A stretch of DNA of 11,780 bases from Firmicutes bacterium UBA4916 (GTDB lineage Bacteria; Bacillota; Clostridia; Tissierellales; Tepidimicrobiaceae), in contig DHBY01000082.1 in assembly GCA_002398845.1 (NCBI GenBank), forward strand, positions 1 through 11,780, given 5' to 3'. Made by a program: the position numbers and the translations under genes. Below, in pieces: positions 7,269-11,780 of the stretch (position 1 is the stretch's first letter; each line of letters opens with the position of its first letter). The notes under the pieces are model-generated. The model ran no database searches. It worked only from the letters and a program-made list of their open reading frames with translations, and was not told where the DNA came from.

Positions 7269-7412
7269 GTGGCTAAAAACAATAATAAAAATGATTCTAA
7301 GAATCAAAAAAACAACAGGAATAACAATAATAACAAAAATCTAAACAAAAATGACAACAAGAATGACAATAAGAATGATAACAAGAATGACAACAAGAAC
7401 GATAATAACTAG
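7269..7412 (+). CDS. Asn/Lys/Asp-rich 47-residue microprotein with NDNK repeats
   Basis: Not a recognised family. GTG 7269-7271 follows a strong AAAAGGAGGG ribosome binding site (spacer AAACC). The frame encodes 47 residues and ends at TAG 7410-7412, directly before a strong terminator. The product is almost entirely N, K and D. The first part is asparagine-rich (KNNNKNDSKNQ, then NNRNNNNNK), and residues 28-47 are five NDNK-type tetrapeptides. The repeat units differ mostly at synonymous third positions (GAC/GAT, AAC/AAT) while the peptide is kept, which favours a translated product. It should be highly soluble and disordered, with no signal peptide and no cysteine. It diverges from prdR. 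Such composition could suit a spore- or stress-related small protein, but this is a guess. Confidence 0.65.
   Translation: MAKNNNKNDSKNQKNNRNNNNNKNLNKNDNKNDNKNDNKNDNKNDNN
7350..7409 (+). repeat. 12-bp tandem repeat, five units, inside the microprotein gene
   Basis: Five consecutive 12-base units of the form AAYGAYAAYAAG encode NDNK four times and a final NDNN. The copies differ only at third codon positions, apart from the last codon. Confidence 0.85.
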
Positions 7413-7414
7413 TT

Positions 7415-7462
7415 AAAGATTAATGAACCCCTCAAAATATTTTGAGGGGTTCACTAATCTTT
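7415..7462. terminator. Bidirectional terminator between the microprotein and GerMN lipoprotein genes
   Basis: A perfect 28-base palindrome at 7425-7452 (arms beginning GAACCCCTCAAAA) is extended by T-A, one A/C mismatch and a further 8-bp outer stem AAAGATTA/TAATCTTT. The whole is a 48-base hairpin. T-rich DNA follows on the plus side. It lies between two convergent genes, only 2 bases after one stop and 8 bases from the other, so it probably serves both. Confidence 0.9.
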
Positions 7463-7470
7463 GTTTGATG

Positions 7471-8553
7471 CTATTCAAATTTCTGAACATTATCATAATC
7501 TACAGTAAAGTATTCATTTTCCTCAAGGCCAAAATGTCCTGAGCTATAAGGTGCGCCATCTACGGATATATATACTTTTTCTACTCCATAGTAATTTCCA
7601 AAAGTGTTTACTATGCTTTTCAATATTTCCTCTTCCATGGCAGAACCTGCATTCATATCAGTTAATAGCTCCTTTGAAAAATCCACATTAACAATCCTAT
7701 TGCCTCTGTCTAGTTTTATAGAATTGATCTTTGTGTTCTTTGATATAGTAGGCATTAATTCGTCTGACTCAGGATTTTGTAGATTAGATTCTAATATCTT
7801 TTGAATATCCCCATTAGTACTAAATTGGATATCTCTATCAAGATACAAGGTTTCTATGTCTGTAGCTGATGGATAGTATAATCTAACTTCAGTTTCATAA
7901 GGTTTATTTTTTATATCTTTTAATAAAGTCTTGACTTCAAAATCTCCGTCCTTATAAATTGAGGCTACATGTCCTATACCTACAACATAATAATCAAATT
8001 GTTTTCTACCTTCTCCTAATTCAGTAGTTACCTCAAGGGCTTTAAATTTTTTATAAGGGGTTTCTATATCTACATCAACTCCAGTAATGGTCTTTTTGTG
8101 CCCCCCTGAAATATTCCATGTCGTACCTACCTTTAATGGCTCTTTTAAAATTACATTGTTATTTTCACTATCTGTATCTAACATGTTTTCAATATGATAA
8201 AATTCACCTTCGGTAAATACCTCTCTTAATTCGCCATCATTGTATTCTAATACCTTTGCTATAACAGTACCGGAATTAAATATCTTTATTTGAGCCCTAT
8301 TATCTTTGATAAATTCAAAAAATGTTTCTTGTTCTGCATATTCATTGCCTATTCCTTCGTACTCCATTTTAGTATTTTCTTTAAAAGGATAATAATCCTT
8401 TATGGTTCTAGCATCCTCTTCAGTAGGCTTAATATTTTCAGTGCTATTTTCCTTAGGAATGTTTTCATCCTTAGGTATATCGGCCTTTGTACAACCTGTA
8501 AATACTATAGCTACAATCAATAATACGGTTGTTAACAATAAATACTTTTTCAT
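7471..8553 (-). CDS. GerMN-domain lipoprotein
   Basis: A 360-residue exported lipoprotein. An N-terminal signal (MKK followed by a hydrophobic stretch to residue 19) ends in a lipobox-like VFTGC with C21 as the lipidated residue. A charged, probably flexible linker spans about 22-50. Residues 51-215 form an uncharacterised beta-rich domain containing YPFKENTKMEYEG. About 222-350 match the GerMN (sporulation/spore germination) domain: EVRLYYPSATDIETLYL, then a helix near 245-256, INSIKLDRGNRIVNVDFS and a final VYISVDGAPY. GerMN occurs in GerM and in other Gram-positive lipoproteins, so the exact role is open. The start ATG 8551-8553 has GAGGTGA upstream. It is transcribed alone, divergent from the DUF502 gene and convergent with the microprotein gene. 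Confidence 0.88.
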   Translation of the reverse strand: MKKYLLLTTVLLIVAIVFTGCTKADIPKDENIPKENSTENIKPTEEDARTIKDYYPFKENTKMEYEGIGNEYAEQETFFEFIKDNRAQIKIFNSGTVIAKVLEYNDGELREVFTEGEFYHIENMLDTDSENNNVILKEPLKVGTTWNISGGHKKTITGVDVDIETPYKKFKALEVTTELGEGRKQFDYYVVGIGHVASIYKDGDFEVKTLLKDIKNKPYETEVRLYYPSATDIETLYLDRDIQFSTNGDIQKILESNLQNPESDELMPTISKNTKINSIKLDRGNRIVNVDFSKELLTDMNAGSAMEEEILKSIVNTFGNYYGVEKVYISVDGAPYSSGHFGLEENEYFTVDYDNVQKFE

Positions 8554-8597
8554 ATAATCACCTCAATAAACTTAATTTGATATATTTCTATATTTTG

Positions 8598-8603
8598 ATT
8601 ATA
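8598..8603 (-). promoter_or_regulatory. Possible -10 box for the lipoprotein gene
   Basis: A perfect TATAAT lies about 45 bases upstream of the start codon on the minus strand, but no convincing -35 is present at 16-18 bases. Weak call in AT-rich DNA. Confidence 0.25.
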
Positions 8604-8645
8604 TCCTTATTGTATAAGATTTATTTCATAGATGGGTTAAAAAAC

Positions 8646-8677
8646 GGTTACAATTGATGTTCAAAATGGATACAATT
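8646..8677 (+). promoter_or_regulatory. Direct repeat GGWTACAATT with a candidate promoter for the DUF502 gene
   Basis: GGTTACAATT (8646-8655) and GGATACAATT (8668-8677) are repeated with a 22-bp period, about two helical turns. The second copy contains TACAAT, a good -10. The TTACAA of the first copy lies 17 bp before it but is a poor -35 (3 of 6). This could be a promoter, a two-site operator, or both. An AT-rich inverted repeat follows (separate entry). Confidence 0.35.
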
Positions 8678-8699
8678 TAATTATATTAGTATATAATTA
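8678..8699. repeat. AT-only inverted repeat upstream of the DUF502 gene
   Basis: TAATTATA and TATAATTA are separated by 6 bases. It lies between the candidate promoter and the coding region, and may be an operator or chance symmetry in AT-rich DNA. Confidence 0.35.
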
Positions 8700-8739
8700 A
8701 AAATAACATTATTATAAATATTTTCTTAGGAGGAGCCTT

Positions 8740-9333
8740 ATGAAAAAAATACGTTCATTATTCTTAAAAGGGCTTTTAGCAATATTACCTTTAGTCATTA
8801 CCTTGTATTTACTATTTTGGTTTATAACAACTTTAGATGATTTTATAGGTAGAGTAGTAGTCCCTATAATAGGTATTTCTTTTCCAGGAATGGGGTTAGT
8901 CTTTAGTATTGGTTTAATTCTTCTAACAGGATTTTTTATTTCTAATTATGCTGTAGCTAAACTTGCCCAAGGGGTTGAAAAGCTTTTTGAAAAATTGCCC
9001 TTTATTTCTAAAATATATACTGGAATCAAACAAATAATTAATGCTTTCACATTAAGAGATAAGCAAACATTTAATAAGGTGGTCTTAGTAGAGTATCCCA
9101 GAAAAGATACTTATGCTTTAGGATTTATTACCGGTGAATGTCAAGGCGAGATACAAGAAAAGGTTTCAGCAAAACTAGTTAATGTTTTTATTCCTACTAC
9201 ACCAAATCCTACCTCTGGAATGTTAATTTTAGTTCCAAATAATGAAATAATCTATCTAGATATGTCTGTAGAAGAAGGCCTCAAGATGATTGTAAGTGCT
9301 GGCGTTGTAGTACCTGAATATAAAAGTAAATAA
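8740..9333 (+). CDS. DUF502-family membrane protein
   Basis: A 197-residue integral membrane protein of the DUF502 family, which is widespread in bacteria and related to the plant COV1-like proteins; its biochemical role is not established. Two membrane segments are clear, about residues 9-30 and 50-73. They are followed by a conserved amphipathic stretch LPFISKIYTGIKQI (86-99) and a cytosolic or interfacial domain. The family signature IPTTPNPTSG lies at 151-160 and SAGVVVP near the C-terminus (186-192). Start ATG 8740-8742 has a strong AGGAGGA ribosome binding site. It is monocistronic, with a terminator directly after the stop. Confidence 0.93.
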   Translation: MKKIRSLFLKGLLAILPLVITLYLLFWFITTLDDFIGRVVVPIIGISFPGMGLVFSIGLILLTGFFISNYAVAKLAQGVEKLFEKLPFISKIYTGIKQIINAFTLRDKQTFNKVVLVEYPRKDTYALGFITGECQGEIQEKVSAKLVNVFIPTTPNPTSGMLILVPNNEIIYLDMSVEEGLKMIVSAGVVVPEYKSK

Positions 9334-9383
9334 TTTAAGAACTCCTATGGCTTTTTAAAATATCACCAAAAGGGGTTCTTAAA
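9334..9383. terminator. Bidirectional terminator between the DUF502 and HAD genes
   Basis: TTTAAGAACTCCT (9334-9346) pairs with AGGGGTTCTTAAA (9371-9383), a 13-bp stem with one G-U pair. Within the loop TGG and CCA can extend the structure. It begins immediately after the DUF502 stop and ends 3 bases from the HAD stop, so it fits both convergent genes. Confidence 0.8.
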
Positions 9384-9386
9384 CTA

Positions 9387-10112
9387 TTAAAGTATCTCTA
9401 TATCTGCTTTTAATTTATAGATTACATCTTTTCTTTCTACGATTATATCCGCTTTCTTTAAAAGTTCTTTATCATTTCTTATATTTATTAATAGCTCTTT
9501 GTTTGGATTAATGGCGATAGGGTTTTTTACCATTTTTAGCATAGATAAATCACCTGTAGTATCGCCATAAGCATAGCTATTTTCAAGATCCACATTATAT
9601 TTTTCAACAAACTCCCTTATTGTTTTTTGCTTATTTTCAGAATCCCACATTTTTATTATTTCTCCTGTAAAGTTATTGTCTTCATCTACTAAATAAGCTG
9701 TACCCCTATATTCAGTAACCCCGTATTTTTCAGCCATCTTTGAAACAAGAAAATCTGGACTGCCTGATATAAAGAAAACCTTGTGCCCTTGTTTTTTATG
9801 CCATGCAATTTTATCTCTAGAGTATTTATATACCATATCTCCATTTACATTTATCACTTGAGATGCGATAAACTCAATATAGGATTTATTTACTCCTTTA
9901 AGTTCTTCTATATAAACTTCTGACAAGACCTCTAAATAATGTTCAAAATCGCCATATCTCTTTTCCCATTCTTCGTAAACATATTTTACTTTGTTATACC
10001 ATACGGAAGGGTCGATTACTTCGTATTTAATCAATTTTTTAAAATGCTGTATCATAAGAGAATTCCTAAATAGGGTCCCATCTATATCAAAAAAAGCTGC
10101 AATGTTTTTCAT
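9387..10112 (-). CDS. HAD-superfamily (subfamily IB) phosphatase
   Basis: A 241-residue cytosolic hydrolase of the phosphoserine-phosphatase-like HAD-IB group. Motif I is FFDIDGTLF with nucleophile D9 and acid/base D11; motif II is FFISGSP with S116; the motif III lysine is probably K161 or K163; motif IV is YGDTTGDLSML with D184 and D188. The helical insertion between about 16 and 90 is the cap that sets substrate choice. Substrates of this subgroup include phosphoserine and other small phosphate esters; none can be assigned here. I chose ATG 10110-10112, which has GGGGGA upstream and begins MKNIAAFFDIDGT as expected. A TTG at 10155-10157 would add 15 residues but has no reason to be preferred. 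Expressed alone; no clear promoter was recognised. Confidence 0.9.
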   Translation of the reverse strand: MKNIAAFFDIDGTLFRNSLMIQHFKKLIKYEVIDPSVWYNKVKYVYEEWEKRYGDFEHYLEVLSEVYIEELKGVNKSYIEFIASQVINVNGDMVYKYSRDKIAWHKKQGHKVFFISGSPDFLVSKMAEKYGVTEYRGTAYLVDEDNNFTGEIIKMWDSENKQKTIREFVEKYNVDLENSYAYGDTTGDLSMLKMVKNPIAINPNKELLINIRNDKELLKKADIIVERKDVIYKLKADIEIL

Positions 10113-10404
10113 AAAATCCCCCAATTCTTTTTCTATTATTATATGATATATACCCAATTTAGTATAGTATTACCCTGTGAGCCTTTTATCTTTCATTACA
10201 AGATTAACTAGGTTTTCATGAGGATTTTTAAGTATATTAATTTTATTTTTTATAATTTATCCTTAAACATTAGCAATTATTTAACTACTGCATAATATAT
10301 ATTAGAAACTAAAAAACATTAATTTAACATTACTTATTTTAATTAATCAAATCTTTTCTGCTGTACTTTATTTGTTTAAATGTTAAAATTTGGAGGTGTA
10401 AGAT
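10113..10404. other. AT-rich intergenic region between divergent genes
   Basis: The stretch separates the HAD gene (-) from the small Cys/Gly gene (+). It must hold both promoters, but I see no convincing -35/-10 pair, operator, riboswitch fold or tRNA. No further ORF with a ribosome binding site was found in it. Confidence 0.5.
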
Positions 10405-10527
10405 ATGACTGAGGCAAGAGGTGGTTTTTTCGGTAAGGACTGTGGTATGGATGATTCACTATTATTTTTCTTCCTACTATTAGTGATTTTATTCTGTAAC
10501 TGTGGTGGATTCGGTGGGAGGTGCTAG
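10405..10527 (+). CDS. Gly/Cys-rich 40-residue hydrophobic miniprotein
   Basis: ATG 10405-10407 follows TGGAGGTG at good spacing and the frame ends at TAG 10525-10527. The 40-residue product has a polar, Gly-containing N-terminus (MTEARGGFFGKDCGMDD), one hydrophobic segment (about residues 19-30, SLLFFFLLLVILF) and a short Cys/Gly tail CNCGGFGGRC, giving four cysteines in all. Organisation (Gly-rich head, one membrane span, Cys-rich end) recalls tiny spore-associated membrane proteins such as the YjcZ-like group of Firmicutes, but similarity is of type rather than of clear sequence. It stands alone and is closed by a strong terminator, which supports a real transcription unit. A membrane-bound or toxin-like peptide is an alternative. 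Confidence 0.72.
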   Translation: MTEARGGFFGKDCGMDDSLLFFFLLLVILFCNCGGFGGRC

Positions 10528-10558
10528 TTAAAAATATAGGAAATCTAATTATAAAACG

Positions 10559-10597
10559 GCAGAGGTCTTGTAATATTACAAGACCCTTTGCTATTTT
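10559..10597 (+). terminator. Intrinsic terminator after the Cys/Gly miniprotein gene
   Basis: A perfect 22-base palindrome at 10564-10585 (GGTCTTGTAAT arms) is extended at its base by GCAGA/TTTGC with one bulged C and one G-U pair, followed by TATTTTATAG. It lies 31 bases after the miniprotein stop and may also serve the convergent helicase gene, whose stop is about 45 bases away. Confidence 0.85.
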
Positions 10598-10640
10598 ATA
10601 GTATCTAGTAGAATAATTTGAATTAAAATACGGGTTTCAA

Positions 10641-11780
10641 CTACCATCCTTTTTTCAAAAACCGTCTTTTCTCCACATTATCTAAAACTTTAGAACAAGA
10701 TTCCCAATCTATATGTTTTACTTCTTTGTTATATCTATTTTCAAAAGGATGTTTTTTAGGTACTCCATCTATTAATTTCATTGCTTCTTCTTCCTCGCCT
10801 AGTGCAATTTTTATCCACACATCCTCTAGTGTATCTGGTACTTGTCCAAATACATCAGAAATATTTCTTAATCGTTCTGATAATCTTTTATGGACCTTAT
10901 CTTCTATAGAATCTTTATATCTCATATTGTAAATATAAATAGTATCATATTCTTGCCCAATCCTTTGGATTCTACCTTTTCTCTGTTCTAATCTAGTTGG
11001 ATTCCAAGGCAAGTCAATATTTATTAATGAACCTAGGGTCTGTAAATTTAGTCCTTCACTAGCTGCATCGGTGCCTACTAAAACTCTAATGCACCTATCT
11101 TTAACCTTAGCTTTAATAGTTTCTTTGTCTTTATAGATAAATTCCCCATTTTTGAAAATCCCAGATTTTGTTCCTCCTGCATATATGCCTATAGTTTCCT
11201 CTGGGAATTCCATAGATAGATTTTGGGCAATCCATCTTGCAGTATCATAATACTGTGAAAAAATAATAGTACCTCTTTCTAGCCATTTCTCATCTCTTAG
11301 TAATTCTACTGTTTTTTCATATTTAGGGTCAACAGCATTACTAGATTCTAATGTCTTTACGTACTTATTTAAAAGTTCTGTTTCTTCTTTTGTTAAATCT
11401 TTTATCTCCGATGTCTGTTCCATATCCTTTTCATCTTTAAAATCTTCTTCTTCCAAAGTTTCTCCTAAATATGTATTCCATTCATTAAGCATTCTATTGC
11501 CAGTATTTCTTCCTGCTTCAATGGAGCTTCCTATTCTTTTTAAAAGCAATGTCTTTAAAAAACCTGCCCCTTTATTTCTTCTGCTTAATTCCTTACAAAA
11601 TTCCTCTGCATAATTATATGCTTCCTTTAAATAAGTATTTAATATTAAAGCATCCTCATCTTCTTCTCCAAACAGTTCTACTTCTATTTTTTGTAAGTAT
11701 GGCTCACCAGTATCCGGATTAATTGTATCTTCCAAGTATTTTCTTTCTCTCCTTATAACATGTCTTATATAAGGATTGTA
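10641..11780 (-). CDS. Snf2-type helicase, C-terminal part (5' end beyond the window)
   Basis: The frame is open from the right edge to TAG 10641-10643, giving 380 codons including the stop; TTG at 11733-11735 is internal, not a start. The upstream in-frame residues YNPYIRHVIRRERKYLE belong to the end of the first ATPase lobe. The second RecA-like lobe shows ERGTIIFSQYYDTARWIA, then VLVGTDAASEGLNLQ (motif V) and NPTRLEQRKGRIQRIGQ (motif VI with arginine fingers), the Snf2 superfamily 2 signature. An acidic helical region (about 100-150 codons before the second lobe) separates them. The partial view does not show whether N-terminal domains such as a phospholipase-D fold are present. Such helicases occur in DNA repair/transcription roles and in phage-defence systems; the neighbours here do not decide. 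No tail domain beyond a short basic end is seen. Confidence 0.88.
   Translation of the reverse strand, partial: YNPYIRHVIRRERKYLEDTINPDTGEPYLQKIEVELFGEEDEDALILNTYLKEAYNYAEEFCKELSRRNKGAGFLKTLLLKRIGSSIEAGRNTGNRMLNEWNTYLGETLEEEDFKDEKDMEQTSEIKDLTKEETELLNKYVKTLESSNAVDPKYEKTVELLRDEKWLERGTIIFSQYYDTARWIAQNLSMEFPEETIGIYAGGTKSGIFKNGEFIYKDKETIKAKVKDRCIRVLVGTDAASEGLNLQTLGSLINIDLPWNPTRLEQRKGRIQRIGQEYDTIYIYNMRYKDSIEDKVHKRLSERLRNISDVFGQVPDTLEDVWIKIALGEEEEAMKLIDGVPKKHPFENRYNKEVKHIDWESCSKVLDNVEKRRFLKKGW

Noticed and set aside
7350..7409. Short tandem repeat as a CRISPR array or iteron cluster
   Set aside because: Units are 12 bp, contiguous without spacers and follow the codon frame, so they are coding repeats.
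10113..10157. TTG start 15 codons upstream for the HAD phosphatase
   Set aside because: The residues it adds (beginning MGIYHIIIEKEL) are not typical of the family, whereas ATG 10110-10112 puts motif I at its usual place and has its own purine-rich site.
11733..11735. TTG as the start of the helicase
   Set aside because: The frame continues to the window edge with helicase-like sequence (YNPYIRHVIRRERKY), so the true start lies outside.

Overview
The window is AT-rich and looks like a low-GC anaerobic Firmicute, probably an amino-acid-fermenting, spore-forming member of the Clostridia/Tissierellia. The main evidence is a D-proline reductase (Stickland reduction) cluster in which two genes use in-frame UGA as selenocysteine. 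A GerMN-domain lipoprotein also hints at a spore former. The genus cannot be fixed from the sequence alone.

Left half (1-7138, all on the minus strand). Read 5' to 3' on that strand, the order is prdR (CBS-PAS-AAA+-Fis sigma-54 activator), a 245-bp regulatory gap, then a tight operon: prdC (Sec-containing RnfC-like electron carrier), prdA (pyruvoyl proprotein), a small conserved ORF, prdB (Sec catalytic subunit) and prdF (proline racemase, cut off by the window edge). The racemase makes D-proline. PrdA and PrdB reduce it to 5-aminovalerate, and PrdC is thought to deliver electrons. The prdR-prdC gap holds a textbook -24/-12 (sigma-54) promoter and three copies of a 14-bp palindrome, GACTAANNTTAGTC. 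I propose these palindromes are the upstream activator sites of PrdR. Both UGA codons are followed by short stem-loops at the distance expected of bacterial SECIS elements. The prdD and prdE genes found between prdB and prdF in several relatives are not there.

Right half (7139-11780, a mix of short transcription units). It holds a 47-residue Asn/Lys/Asp repeat microprotein (+), a GerMN lipoprotein (-), a DUF502 membrane protein (+), an HAD-IB phosphatase (-), a 40-residue Gly/Cys-rich hydrophobic miniprotein (+), and the C-terminal part of a Snf2-type helicase (-) running off the right edge. Convergent pairs are separated by strong hairpin terminators. Two of these genes are small ORFs that standard length cut-offs would miss.

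No rRNA, tRNA, insertion sequence, prophage or CRISPR array was recognised. The best candidates for a closer look are the PrdR palindromes with the sigma-54 promoter, the small protein encoded between prdA and prdB, and the two uncharacterised miniproteins.
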